From Ditylenchus dipsaci (Eukaryota; Nematoda; Chromadorea; Rhabditida; Anguinidae), in the NCBI GenBank assembly GCA_004194705.1, contig SADC01000020.1:186001-250000 (forward strand): 64,000 bases of DNA, given 5' to 3'. Both the position numbers and the translations under genes were made by a program. How positions within the stretch are numbered: position 1 is the stretch's first letter; every line of letters begins with the position of its first letter. The notes beneath the pieces are model-generated. The model was not told the origin of the DNA. It ran no database searches and was given only the letters and a program-made list of their open reading frames with translations. Shown in pieces: positions 45,579 through 57,809 of the stretch.

Positions 45579-45894
45579 AAACCACGTGGTCGTTCACTCG
45601 GAGCAAAAAAAATTTCACTTTTTCATGTTCCAAAACCTGTTTTCTGGACTAATTAGAGCATGCTGAAGATGGTTTGATAATGGTGAAATGCCTTTTTTTG
45701 CTATTTTGAGTTTTGGTAAAAATCGAGTTTTGGTGAAATCAATTATTTCCAATACTCGAAAAATACCATACAAAACGGCATTTTATCACTATCAAAACAT
45801 GTTCACCATGCCCGAATCAATCCAGAAAACAGGTTTTGGAACCTGAAAAAGTAAAAAGAAAAAATTTGCTCCGAGTGGACGACCACTTGGTTTT
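45579..45894. mobile_element. AACCAAGTGGTCG-family palindromic element, copy 1
   Basis: Left ACCACGTGGTCGTTCACTCG..., right inverse GAGTGGACGACCACTTGGTT; arms share CCTGTTTTCTGGACTAATTAG. Confidence 0.75.
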
Positions 45895-46047
45895 GTTGTA
45901 CCCAAGTAGTCGTACCCAGGTTGGGAAAGTCAGGTAGTGTAGTGGTACCGGGGTAGTAAAACTTTTGCTTGTAAAGAACTTTTAAATTGTATTTAATGTC
46001 TTTTTATGATCCAACCCCAGTTCTGCTGGGTAATCCATGCACAACCT

Positions 46048-46361
46048 AAACCAAGTGGTCGTCCGCTTGGATCGAAATTTTTTCACGTTTTCGGGTTCCA
46101 AAACTTGTTTTCTGCACTAAATCAAGCATTCTAAAGATGGTTTGATAGTAGTGAAATCACTTTTTATCGAGAAATTTTTGAGTTATCGTAAATTCTTGAT
46201 TTTGATAAATCAAGAGTTCACAAAAACTCAAAAATTTCTCTATAAAACGTGATTTCACTGCTGTCAAACCATCTTCAGCATCCCGAATTAGTCCAGAAAA
46301 CAGGTTTTAAAACCCAAAAAACGTAAAAAATTTTTGATCCAAGTGGAGGACCACTTGGTTT
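46048..46361. mobile_element. AACCAAGTGGTCG-family palindromic element, copy 2
   Basis: AAACCAAGTGGTCGTCCGCT at left, inverse at right; arms share GATGGTTTGATAGTAGTGAAAT. The flank 46365-46580 matches 24910-25210 in the opposite direction, so the pair belongs to a larger repeat. Confidence 0.75.
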
Positions 46362-46599
46362 TAATGGTCTAATATACAACTTGGGTACTGCCAGCTGAGT
46401 ACTACCATCAAGATACCACTACCTAAAAAATACAATCTGCTAACACCCAAGTACCACTACTTGAGTCACCGATACTTAGTCACAGCCTTGGTGTAACTAC
46501 CTGAATACCACTTTGTTGATACTACCGTCTCCATACACCTGAACCTTACCGGATACGAAACTACCCCAGAACTGCGGCTTCTGTAAGTCAAGTTACTTT

Positions 46600-47200
46600 T
46601 TAGAATTTTCGAACCGTGTTCAGGACACAATTTTAGCTGAATCCGAAATTTCGGAATCTAGAGGTGGATCCATTTAAGGGAGGTGCCAGGAGGTTCACCT
46701 ACCCAATCTGAGGCTCAATGGTCTCAAGAAACTAGTTTATGACTGTTATACAAGGAAAAAATGTCTGCTAGGAACATTGAGTTTATATGATAGTGTACGA
46801 CCAGTTAGATGGCCATTCATAGATGGTTCTCGTAACGGCTAATTATGATGGCCTACATCGGTGGTCGACAGAATTAGTTATTTTATTAACCACTTTGTTT
46901 AGTGCGGAAAGTATTGTTTCTAGAAACATTTAAATACCAAATAATTATTTTCGAAACAAATATTGCCAAGACCAATTAATTCTCATTTGAATTTATTGTT
47001 AGATGACTTATTGTCTAGTTCTATTATTTGCCAGATAGTTTTTGTCCAGTTGTCGGTGTGCCATTTTTAAAAGTAGTTCACCAGAACAAGAAAGGCAGTC
47101 TGTGAAAATACGAAGAGGAAGAAAACTAGCAGTGATATAATGAAATATGAGCCAAAAAATTTGGTCAAAATAACAATATCAAAAGTCTTAGTAAAGAGGA
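46600..47200. other. No gene or repeat recognised
   Basis: Comparatively unique AT-rich sequence without convincing exons. Confidence 0.4.
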
Positions 47201-47282
47201 CTAGAAGGCACGCTGCGCCGATGGCGCATCAGCCCCACCTCTTTCAGCTAATTTAAATTTGTTTTTTGAGGTTACTATAACA

Positions 47283-48240
47283 CTATATCCCCGGGTAGTC
47301 ACCACATTCTTCGATGGTCTTCTAGAGTCCCCTGTCATATCTCCGTTCTAATCCCCAGGGGAATCCATCGACCTATTTTTTTATGTTAGACAAACTTTGC
47401 TTCGGTTTTCAAGCAAAAACTATAGTCTGTGAATTCCCCTGGGATTAGAATGGAGATATGACAGGAGACTCTAGGAGACTACTGGGGGATATCCAAGTAT
47501 TGAGGCTACTATCCTACTATATCCCCAAGTAGTCATCACATCCCTCGGTGGTCTTCTAGAGTCCCCTGACATATCCTCTTTCTAATCGCCAGGGGAATCC
47601 CTCGACCTATTTTTTTATGTTAGACAAACTTTGCTTCGGTTTTCAAGCAAAAACTATAGTCTGTGAATTCCCCTGGGATTAGAATGGAGATATGACAGGA
47701 GACTCTAGGAGACTACTGGGGATATCCAAGTATTGAGGCTACTATCCCACTATATCCCGGGTAGTCACCAGGAGTTCCCTGGCATATCTCCAGGTGATAA
47801 CCAGAATATATGCAAGTATTGGGGCTACTATCCCGCTATATCTTCCGGTAGTCTCCGGGAGTCCTCTGACATATCTCCGTACTAATCCCCGGGGAATCCC
47901 TCGACCTACTTCTTTAGGTAAGACAAATTTTTGCTTCGGTTTTAAAGCAAAGAGTATAGTCTAGGAATTCCCCTGGGGATTAGAATGGTGATATGACAGG
48001 AGACTCCAGGAGACTACTGGGGGATATCCAAGTATTGAGGCTACTATTCCACTATATCCCGGGTAGTCACCAGGAGTCACCTGGCATATATCCAGGTGAT
48101 AACCAGGGGATATCCAAGGATTGAGGCAACTATTCCGCTATATCTTCTGGTGGTCTCCAGGAGTCTCCTGGTGTATCTCCAGGTGAAAACCAGAATATAT
48201 CTATGCTCCGAAACTACTATCCCACTATATCTTCTGGTAT
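47283..48240. repeat. Tandem array of about 235-bp units, each partly palindromic
   Basis: Three to four units start near CACTATATCCCCGGGTAGTC and end near TATCCAAGTATTGAGGCTAC. Inside each, CTAATCCCCAGGGGAATCC pairs with GAATTCCCCTGGGATTAG and TCATATCTCC with GGAGATATGA. Confidence 0.8.
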
Positions 48241-48358
48241 TCCCTCCGCGGATATGTGAATATCCTCGAGGGATCCTTAAGGGACAGCAACGCATTTGTT
48301 GAAAAACATTAAAGAAAAAATTTTTCATATGCCAACCTGTGATTCTTACACCTTATTC

Positions 48359-48810
48359 GTACTCAGCATGGTCGATTTACTATGAAAACTACTCTTGAAC
48401 CTATACTCTCAGTCAAATTTTTGAATTCCTCTCGAGACAAAATTTGAATTTTTTTGAAATCGAATATTTTCCGAATTTTTGGTTTTGAGTACCCAACTCA
48501 AAACCGGGAGATCCCATGTTCCGGGTCTCATATCCGCCCAAATTTTAGCTCATTCGACGCGCAAGGAAATGGCGCACAACAAATTTTATGTTAACACGAA
48601 TTTTTTTTCGCACCAAAAAATTTTTTCCTTGATGAGAAATTTTCCGAAAAATTTTTTTGACCAGAAAAATTTTTTTCGCCTATCCGACCCCCGATTTTTA
48701 TTAGCGCAATCGCGAGCCTTCACCCGGTTTCCTAATCAAGGACACCAACTTCGAAAATTAAAGTTTTCAAAAAGTGACCTAAAAGTGGACCGTTTCGAAC
48801 AAGACAAAGC
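48359..48810. repeat. About 450-bp dispersed direct repeat, copy 1
   Basis: From AGCATGGTCGATTTACT to CAGCGCTATAGTA. Includes TTCGACGCGCAAGGA, TTGATGAGAAATTTTCCGAA and GCGCAATCGCGAGCCT. Copy 2 is at 49650-50110. Confidence 0.8.
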
Positions 48811-49134
48811 AGCGCTATAGTATATGTAGACTAGAAGGCACGCTGCGCCGATGGCGCATCAGCCCCCACCTGTGTACTGCCCGAGAATCATCACATAGGT
48901 ATCACTTATCCAGTACTGGCCTGTAACCAATACCAGAGTAGCGGCTCAGCCGCTACTCAGCTATGGGGTTGAGTGTTTTGGCCCTATTTGGGCGTTTTGG
49001 CCTTTTTCGGTTATTTTAGGCCAATTTGGGAGTTTAGGCCCTTTTCGGTCATTGTGGCTCAATTTGAGCGTTTTAGCCCCTTTCCGGTCATTTCGCCCAA
49101 TTTGGACGTTCTGCATCTTCTCTGTATCTGCTTC

Positions 49135-49590
49135 TCTTTATTAAAAAAAGATACAGAGAAGATACAGAAAAGATGCATCTTATCTGTATCTCTAACTTCT
49201 CTGTATCTTTCTGTATCTCTTATTGCGGTGATCGTGAAAAAAAAATAAAAATGATACAGAGAAGTTAGAGATACAGAGAAGATACATCTTCTCTGTATCT
49301 TCTCTGTAACTTCTCTGTATCTTTTTTTTTGGGCAGGATGATAGATACAGAGAAGATACAGATCCTCTGTTTACAAGTGGTGAGGATACCTTAGAAGCAA
49401 GATTTATTAAAAAACACAAATGGTGCACGCTGGTGCCGCTTCGCGGCACTTCGTTTGCGCCGAACATTCCATGAGAACATTCATGCGTCGACTACAGAGA
49501 AGATACACTGAAGATAGTTTATGTCTGTATCTTCTCTGTATCCTTACTTTCATCATTCAAAAAAGATACAGAGAAGATACAGATACTCTG
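49135..49590. repeat. AGATACAGAGA minisatellite arrays in both directions
   Basis: Blocks of GATACAGAGAA and TTCTCTGTATC units alternate, with two short interruptions; strongly self-complementary. Confidence 0.85.
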
Positions 49591-49649
49591 TGTCTGTGTA
49601 TCATTCTGCGAAATTCTTTTAAACACTGAACCAAAAATCTAACACCGAT

Positions 49650-50110
49650 TCGTGTTCAGCATGGTCGATTTACTATAAAAACTTTTCTTAAACCAGATAC
49701 TTTGAGTCAAATATTTAAATTCCTCGCGAGACAAATTTTGAATTTTTTTGAAATCAAATATTTCCCGAATTTTCAGTTTTGACCACCTCCACCAAAGTGG
49801 GCACGCCCCTCTGAGGAATTTTCGTATCGGCCCAAACTTTTTTTTATTCGACGCGCAAGGAGTTGGCGCACAAAAACACCCTTTGTGACACAAACTTTTT
49901 TCTGGACCAAAAAAATTTTTTCCTTGATGAGAAATTTTCCGAAAACTTTTTTTGACCAGAATTTTTTTTTCGCCTAACCAACCTCCGATTTTTATTAGCG
50001 CAATCGCGAGCCTCCATGCGGTTTCCTAAGTGAGGACACTAACTTCGAAAATTAAAGTTTTCAAAAAGTGACCTAAAAAGTGAGTGTTTCAGACAAGAAA
50101 GCAGCGCTAT
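49650..50110. repeat. About 450-bp dispersed direct repeat, copy 2
   Basis: Near identical order of blocks to 48359-48810, 1.3 kb downstream, the arrays between them. Confidence 0.8.
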
Positions 50111-51100
50111 AGTAGTTATGGATTATTGTGGATATGGAAAAGAAAAAGAAATATTTAAAATATTTTGTAATTTAATTTTTTATAACTCATTTTAACTCAT
50201 TTAAAAAAAGCGTGATCTTTTTTCATATGTTGTTAATGAAAATGTTGTGATTTTCTTCTTAGACTGCCCTCTCTATTAGACGACACCTTCCTAATAAGGA
50301 TGGTTGAAAAATAGACGGCCCGGGTTTTCTAATAGGAAATTTACAGTAGTCCCCATGTTAACCATCTCGGCCATCATCAAAACAGCAGAAAAGACCAGTT
50401 AGCTACTCCTAGGCTAACAAAATTAAAAAAAACGGAGAAATAAAAAAGAAGAAAATTCATAATTTAATCGAACACAAAGCTTTTACTGAACAGAATATAT
50501 ATGCCACTCGCCAACTTTTTTAAGTATTCAGGAAGTGGGTGTGGGCTTTTTCTTTCTCTTATAGTCGAATTTCCTAAGTTGGCCACACCTCCTTGCCCTG
50601 CTTAGTGGCTCTAGCTTATCCTAATGGTCAGCCTATTGTTCCAATACTTTTAGCACCAATAAGTTATTAGCTAGATGCATATGAATAGGTCCACCCACGT
50701 AATATTGCCTCTTTTAGCCCACTTCATTGCCTCTTTGCCTACCTCATATTATTTTGTGCAGCAAAAGCAGTGACAGCAAAAGCCAACATTTGACGACCCA
50801 ATCGGGAATACATTTTTAAGGCACTAAATTTGTCACTTAACTTTAAAATGTCGTTGGACGATATACATTTAGCACTCAGTTCAACAAGCAGAAAAAGCAG
50901 AAATTGGTAATTTCATGATGGATTCGTGTGACTTAGATTCTTGTATTCAAGTATACGTACACTAAAAATAAAGTTTTGAGCTTTATTATCAGTGTTTTAT
51001 GATAATGATAATGAAACCCAGCAAAGACTTTTATTTAGCTTCTAAATATGCACGGTAATCTACACAGCATGGCAATTACAAAACATCTGCAAGGATAAAT
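50111..51100. other. No gene recognised
   Basis: A short MITE-like piece at about 50275-50348 (CTCTATTAGACGACACC ... GGTTTTCTAATAGGAAAT) and a possible but unsupported mini-exon at 50849 (ATG, 20 codons, then GTAATT). Nothing firm. Confidence 0.4.
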
Positions 51101-51106
51101 CGTTAA

Positions 51107-51302
51107 AGGACCATGGTTTTTGCGCGCAGTGGCATGTGCAAAATTTGAATTGGCGGGGACACTTCTCTTTCTTCTATCAGTGTACTCTTTCGAGTCATTC
51201 AAAACAACTCCAAAGAGTACACTGATAGACGAAAGAGAAGTGCCCCCCCCCCCCGCCAATTGAAATTTTGCACATGCCACTGCGCGCAAAAACCATGGTC
51301 TT
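51107..51302. mobile_element. TTAA-flanked hairpin MITE
   Basis: TTAA at 51103-51106 and 51303-51306. AGGACCATGGTTTTTGCGCG at left and the near-exact inverse at right; arms carry GGGGACACTTCTCTTTC and a CCCCCCCCCCCC run. Confidence 0.85.
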
Positions 51303-51478
51303 TTAAATGGGGTCGGTGAAAAATCTACAGACCAGACATTCGGGACCTCTGGTCTTTATCTCAATATTTGTTTCATTGCATTATCTCAACATCCACAGTA
51401 TCCGCCGATTCTGATAGTTAGATTTTGGGAAGGTTTGGAGTGCTCCAAACAAATAATTATTTGACGTAGATGGAGAAA

Positions 51479-51727
51479 TACCGTATTTTCTCTAATAAAC
51501 TCCCATGGCGGATTATTTTTCAACCTCTGAAAAATCGGAAAAGTTTGAAGTCGATTTCGAGACTTTTGGGTACTCAACCGAAATCTGAAAAGTTAAATGG
51601 GGAGAGCTCGTGCTAATTAAGAAAACGTAAAAAACTGATTTGTGAAATGTTTGCTCTAGACTGAGATATGAGGTGCGTAGGGTGGAGGTTTATTAGATAG
51701 TGAGACATTAATAGAGAAAATATGGTA
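51479..51727. mobile_element. TACCGTATT-family MITE
   Basis: TACCGTATTTTCTCTAATAA at left, AATAGAGAAAATATGGTA at right; interior family blocks. Confidence 0.75.
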
Positions 51728-52508
51728 GCTTGTGTTTTTAAAGTAGATTATAAAACTCAAGCCTAAGATTAAATTTTTCTGATTTTTGAGAGATTAAAAA
51801 ATAAATAGGCGGCCCTTCTTAACATATATACATTGAATAAAATTTTTAAGGCATTTTAGGGACATTAGTTTTATCGTTGTAACAGCAAGTCACCACACCC
51901 AACTTAATTTTTGCAGAGTCAACTAAACTAAAATAGTGCTGCCCTAAAATTAAAAAATAATTTGAGCTGAAATTAGCAAAAAGTAGTTTAATATTTTGGA
52001 AATGAACGAAAATTTAAAAAAGTTTCAAGAATTCCCTAAAGACCACCGAAGATAATATACAAGAGAGTTTTTTAGCCCCCTTCCGTAGCAAATGACCCTT
52101 TGTTTAAGGCTACCCTCTCGACATTCGCCTGCTCAAGGAAATAGGTTTGGAGTGCTCCAAACAAATTATTAGTTGACGTAGACGGAAATGTTGGGTGACG
52201 CTTTTAAAAAATAGCTTCTGTTTTAAAAGTACGAAAATCCGTTGCTGACCTAATACTTTTTTAGCGGGCAATAACAAAACAACAAGTTAAATTTTCTGTC
52301 ACAAAAGGAAGAACGATAATGATGTCATTGAACTGCACTAGATCTCTGCCAGGAAAAACTTTAAATTTAAGAATTTGTACAAAATGATTGGGCTGCAACA
52401 ATATGTCTTTTTGACCCAAGGTCCTGAAGCTTCAGGAAGCACAAATAAAAGAAATAAAAGACGAATGTCCGCCCCAATGACGCATACACTCAGCTGTAGG
52501 ACTAAGGT

Positions 52509-52752
52509 GCCGTATTTTCTCTATCAGCCCTACCAACGGAAGGGGGGACATTGTGATTTTTTTTAACCTTCCAAAAATCCGGAAATCGTCAATCAAAAAT
52601 GGTCTAGACTCTAAAATCCTCGTCAAAAATTGGAAGAAGAGGATTGTTGGAGAGTGGGGTAAGAAGTTCGTTCCTGCCTACAGTCCGCACATCACTCTTG
52701 TTGGCTTATATTTTTTTCATAAAGTAGGTGAAAATGGGTTTTGAGAAAATAC
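52509..52752. mobile_element. Diverged TACCGTATT-family MITE
   Basis: GCCGTATTTTCTCTATCAG at left and TTTTGAGAAAATACC at right; core TTTTTTTTAACCTTCCAAAAATC. Confidence 0.5.
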
Positions 52753-52781
52753 CGGCCCTATCCCTCAATGGGGGGGGATTC

Positions 52782-52965
52782 GCCTTGGTCCCCCTGTTTT
52801 TTATGAGTTTTTAGGCTTTAGGCAAGGGTTGGTCAGCGTATATGAGGACGGACTCAAACGTATTTCAGGTTCATGATTAAGTTCGTTCTAACATACGCTG
52901 GCCTACTTTTGCATGAGCCTCAGCCTAAAAACTCACAAAAAACAACAACAGGAGGGACCAAGGCA
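52782..52965. mobile_element. GCCTTGGTCCCCCTG palindromic element
   Basis: GCCTTGGTCCCCCTGTTTTT at left, its inverse GGAGGGACCAAGGC at right; arms GTTTTTAGGC and GTCAGCGTAT/ATACGCTGGC. Confidence 0.7.
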
Positions 52966-53041
52966 AAACCCTCTTCCCCCACTGGGCGATAGGGCCAAAA
53001 TACCGATGGTCATCTCCAGTTGCAACAACATGTGGCTCAAT

Positions 53042-53983
53042 TGCAGTTTAGGCATCCTTAACCACTTTAGGCATTCATAGAAAGTTTAGGCATCCAATGA
53101 ATACTTTAGGCATCCTAAAAAAATTCGACTTTTTTAGAAGCAGTCGAAAACCATTTTAAAGCAATTATTTTGTTGTAAAAAAACTTAAAAAAACAAATTC
53201 TATGGAACTTTGGGCTGTAATGGGATGGGAAGGAAATAATAAAAAGCCAATTATTTAAACTACTCTCTGCCTAGTTTTCGACTGTTTTACCATGTTTTTC
53301 AACTTGGACCGTGGCAAAAATCAACTTTATATACATTTTATGATCAAGAGTACTTCTCGGAATCATGTTTAAGGTAAGTGAGTGCGCGCATTTCTAACTC
53401 TCAAGCCCCCTGCGCCCCGAAGGGGGCGCAGGGGGCTTGGGGCTTGGAGTTAAGATGCGCACATCCACATACCTTAGACACAAATCACTCGAAAGTGACT
53501 CTGGATGCATGAAAAACATGCATACCAGAGTTATTTATGCGGTAAACCCCAGTATTCAAAACTATGTTCAAAATCTTCAATTTTTGCTAATTGGCCCCTT
53601 ATATAAGTGGCCCCTGTTTTGTCCCTTCCCCTCCCAATACAACCTTTCGTCCCTTTCTGAATTACTTTTATAGTCTCTTTATGGCAAAAATATTACTTAA
53701 AATGGTTTTTAGATACTTCAAAAAAGCATTATTTTCAGGGCTACAAACCAGAAGGTTCTTAAGCATGCAGGTATAAGCAAGTACCTTTTTTAGATGGGGG
53801 AGGGTCGTATGGTAACTGTTGGAGTACAAACAAGTAGCGCAAAATTTTCTTGTATGCTCAATACATGTTGTCATCAAATATATTTAAGGATGCCTAAAGT
53901 GGTTAAGGATGCCTAAAATATTTAAGGATGCCTAAACTTTTTAAGGATGCCTAAAGTGGTTAAGGATGCCTAAACTGCAATTG
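53042..53983. mobile_element. Foldback element with TTAGGCATCC minisatellite arms
   Basis: Left arm: four TTTAGGCATCC units ending near 53115; right arm: five GGATGCCTAAA units from 53885; TTGCAGTTTAGGCATCCTTA marks each end. Interior includes the second copy of the 25770 repeat. Confidence 0.75.
53402..53439. repeat. Perfect GC-rich hairpin, 17-bp arms
   Basis: CAAGCCCCCTGCGCCCC, loop GAAG, exact reverse complement. Confidence 0.85.
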
Positions 53984-54511
53984 TACCCAACATGTTTCTT
54001 CGACCCAACCCCTGAACCTTCGGAAGCACAAAATTGACATTGACTGCACCCCTAACACATAATTCTATAATTTTAACAACCAATAAGAATTGTAAAAAAA
54101 GATGATGGCCCGCACGAATGCATCTCTTTTTTTTCATTATTGGTTAACAGAAAAACATTCGAAAATTCGGCAATGGAAAGTTGTGAAATAGAATGAGGAA
54201 GTCGCCTAATTGCTGCATCTTAAATTTATATTTTATTGCTTTTTCTGCGATTTTGTGGAATAATTGCTTACAGAATAACTAAAAATTAAAGATTGCAAAA
54301 GCAGACTATTCATTTTCAAATTCATTTGAAGTGCACTTTTTGGCGTACTTTTTCAAGTAAATACAGGATCTGCGTCAAATTATAAAAATGGTAGATTACT
54401 GAAATTGTTTGCACAATTTAACGTGGAAACATCTTAAAGGGAAAACTCTTTCATGAGCGGAAGATTTTGACAATCGCGTTCAAATAGCAGAAGAAACAAA
54501 CGGAGCACTTT

Positions 54512-54935
54512 ACCCCTTCGCCCCCACTCGATTAACCCCTACACCCGCAATCATAGGGGGGATCAAAGCATATTTTTTGATATGGTGTTGAATGAAAGAG
54601 CAAACGGGTACATTTTCAATCTATCCATTCGTTGGTCTTAGCATACGCCCTGTTTTCAGCCTGGTTCGGTTCCGATGTGGTAAAAGAATTCGGCCTGGTG
54701 GAAGAAAGTGCTACGGTGAAGAAGTCCTTTTGGTGAATTCATTCATGTCCGGAACGAATTTGCCAATAATCGTCATTCTCAAATTTATCTTCTTGTGGTT
54801 AGCGTTTCTTTGAAACATGACAATGGTTATTATTCAATTCTTGTAGGCTGTCAGGAATGGAACAACAGAAGGGGTGTAGGGGTTAATCGAGTGGGGGTGT
54901 AGGAATTAATCGAGTGGGGGGCGAAGGGGTAAATT
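54512..54935. mobile_element. Inverted-repeat element with TTTACCCCTTCGCCCCC ends
   Basis: TTTACCCCTTCGCCCCCACT at left and GGGCGAAGGGGTAAA at right; CTCGATTAACCCCTACACCC subterminal, doubled on the right. The middle (54585-54815) is less AT-rich and has two overlapping open frames. Confidence 0.65.
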
Positions 54936-55470
54936 TAGCCAAACAAACTCCCTTTTTTACTTCTTTGAGGCTATTTTTTTCATTTCCGACGTTTTTAAGT
55001 GTTTGTTTACAATTTTTTCAGTAAAAGCAATAGCAAAGTCAAGAAACTGATCCGAAAAGCAACTAGCATTACTTTTATTGTTAAAATTAACTTTTTAATA
55101 CCAATTCCACTCTTTTTGTAAAAAGTTCTTTTTTGCCGGTTTTTTACTTTTGTGATCTTTTTCTCAAGTGAAAACATCATTTTGTAGACCTACTATTATA
55201 CTTATACTTATACTTTCTGACGAACCATTATAAAAAAGGTCGTAGTACATGGCAAAAAAATTTTTACTAGAAGGGCGAATTGGGTACGAAAAAGTTAGTT
55301 TGCTTTTTGAATCAGCTCCTTCACTTTCCTGTTTTTTTTCTACTAAAAATGAGTAAAAAAACTTGAAAACATTGGAAATAGATAACGGCTTCAAACAAGT
55401 CGAAAAAAAAGGAGTTTGTTCCTACTGTGTTTTGAACTCGACTGTCAAAATATTTCGCCCATAAAAAATC

Positions 55471-55686
55471 GGCGTGCCTATAAAATATAAATTAGAGAAC
55501 TGCTCAATGAACTATTTGATAAAAAAGACATTTGCTCAAATAAGGGTTTGCTCAAATAACCGATGTAATTCAGTATTAAATCACTGAATTACATCGGTTA
55601 TTTGAGCAAACCCTTATTTGAGCAAATGTCTTTTTTATCAAATAGTGCATTGAGAATTTCTCTAATTTATCTTTTATAGGCACGCC
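55471..55686. mobile_element. Near-perfect palindromic MITE with 8-bp duplication
   Basis: GGCGTGCCTATAAAATATAA at left, inverse at right; arms of about 104 bases differ at a few positions. Target duplication AAAAAATC at 55463-55470 and 55687-55694. Confidence 0.9.
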
Positions 55687-56029
55687 AAAAAATCCCCCTC
55701 TCCTTCAGCGAGACTTTATAGAGTGTGTATTTTATAAGTTTGTGGGTGAACAACTTATTAAATTTTTCATACTTCGTAAGGCCGTGGACATGCATGAAGA
55801 CTCTCTCACTACAAGGCAAAAAATAAAAAACGGCGAGTCGAAAATCAGTACAAATCGAATAAGTTGCTGGAAGAGTTCGCTATAACGAGAGTTGCGTGTC
55901 GTCAGGTCTAGCCCCAGTGCGGCTTGCTTTGGATTTAAATCGTTTTCGAATAGATAGCTTAACTGGGTTTCAAAAATAAAAGACAAATGTCTGCCACAAT
56001 GACGTCTACACTCCACCGTAGAATTAACG

Positions 56030-56196
56030 TACCGTATTTTTTCTATTAATCCCCCGAGGGCGAGGGTTGGAGTTTTATTCAAATTTTGAAAAATTCGAAA
56101 ATCGGCGAACAAAAATAGACTTAACTTTAAAATCCTTGTAAAAAAATGAAAGGAGGATTATTGGAGAGCGGCGGAGTGATTATTAGTGAAAATACG
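56030..56196. mobile_element. Diverged TACCGTATT-family MITE
   Basis: TACCGTATTTTTTCTATTAA at left; TATTAGTGAAAATACGA at right. Confidence 0.6.
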
Positions 56197-56199
56197 ACA

Positions 56200-57200
56200 A
56201 GTAGTTAGAAGTTGGCACATCTTTTCACCCTCGTGTTGACTCAAGTTTCACTGCCAACTATGAACAATAAATTCATAAGAAATCTGCAGACATGTGTTGT
56301 TTGTTGTTCAGGGCTGAAAATATGAACCATCTATTCCGGATTTCTGACCAAGCAGAAATGCTGTTTAAACTAGGGCTATAAAATGGTTAAGCGCACGACT
56401 CTAATTGACTGCTATTGGGGTATCAAACAAATCGATTGAGTGAAAAGGATCCCCGCCTCGTTATTGCACGATACCACAGCATTTCACAGCATAAATAGCT
56501 CAGATCAAAATAGTTGGTAGGTTGCACTACAAGTTACCCATGCACTTACGCAAAAAAATATTCGCCCAAAAACCATACCGTGTCAAAAGCATATTTTGTA
56601 TCATTTTCTCCTTAAATATTTCAGTATATGACCCTGCACAACATCCAAATATGCTAGGAGCAATAAATAATTAAGCAATTTAACAGCTTGGTGCCTTTCT
56701 ATTATTCACTGGTTAACATAAATAACTTGCATACAGCTGAAAAAGTAAGCCGTTTGATGTGACATGGTGGTATCAACAAAACAATTTGTGCTATTTTCAT
56801 GGGTTGCATTTTATTTTGCGTCTTCTCAATGCCACATTTTGAGAAAATTGATGCAACCAATGCCCACAAATGGCTATTCTTGAAGCTATACAATGAAGAA
56901 AAACAGCTGCAAATATATAAAGAAGAACTGTTAAAAATATAACTAAAATTTGAGGTGTTATTTTGTTATTGTGTCGTGTTTTTATAATTTTTATTGCAGC
57001 TGAATTGTGGTCTTTGCTACTCAGCCATTCTGCTGCCATCGTCAACATTGAGACATGATAACATAAATTAATTAATCAATATGCTTGAGGCATTCGGAGA
57101 AAGTCAACAAATAATTTTTGTTCATAAATCATATATCTTTACACAGAAAATAGTTGAAAATATTTTTCAAACTACCTACAAAGATGAAATGCGATTTTTC
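56200..57200. other. No gene recognised
   Basis: AT-rich; only short frames without exon signals. Confidence 0.4.
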
Positions 57201-57212
57201 AAAAAAAATATA

Positions 57213-57633
57213 CAGTCGAACCTGGATAAACGGACACCCCCAAAAGTTCGTTCCCCAGCTGGGTCCGACACTTTTTTAGACCTCTTTTTGAATGTTTTGT
57301 CAATTCTGTTTTGACAGTCTGGTCGCAAATATTACAAGGATGCCGATTTTAACGACCGTTTTCAGAATCCAAAAACTTTTTTCTCTAAAAAAGCAAAACC
57401 TAGATAAACGGATACCTATTTCTGAAAAAGGGTGACCAGTTACCGAGGTTTGCTTTCTCAGAGGGAACAATTTTTTTGATTTTGGAAAAAATCAGTAAAA
57501 TCGGCATCTCTACGATATTTGCGACCAGATTGTCAAAACAAAATCGACAAAAAAATTCAAAAAGAGGTCTAAAAAGTGTCGGACCCAGCTTGGGAACGAA
57601 CTTTTGGGATGTCCGTTTATCCAGCTTTGACTG
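57213..57633. mobile_element. pogo/Tigger-like MITE
   Basis: CAGTCGAACCTGGATAAACG at left, CGTTTATCCAGCTTTGACTG-type inverse at right, TA flanks. Inner arms CAAAAGTTCGTTCCCCAGCT as in the 12152 element. Confidence 0.8.
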
Positions 57634-57809
57634 TACACAGAAAACTTTACTTGCAGAACAAATTCAATAAAAAGACACTGATTAGAATGAGGTTGAAAAA
57701 AATTGATGGTAAAGTTAACAACTCGACCGTGAGAATTCGATTTCGATTTTTATGACTAATTTAAAAAATTTTACCCATAACTTATAGATAAATCTACGTT
57801 TTTTATAAA

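Noticed and set aside
47204..47260. GCACGCTGCGCCGATGGCGCATCAGCC as a possible structured RNA
   Set aside because: Recurs at 48830 next to another repeat; better explained as a repeat end.
55732..56112. 126-codon - strand frame
   Set aside because: Its N-terminal third lies in a MITE; the rest (about 55732-55975) looks mildly coding-like but has no partner exon or recognised family.
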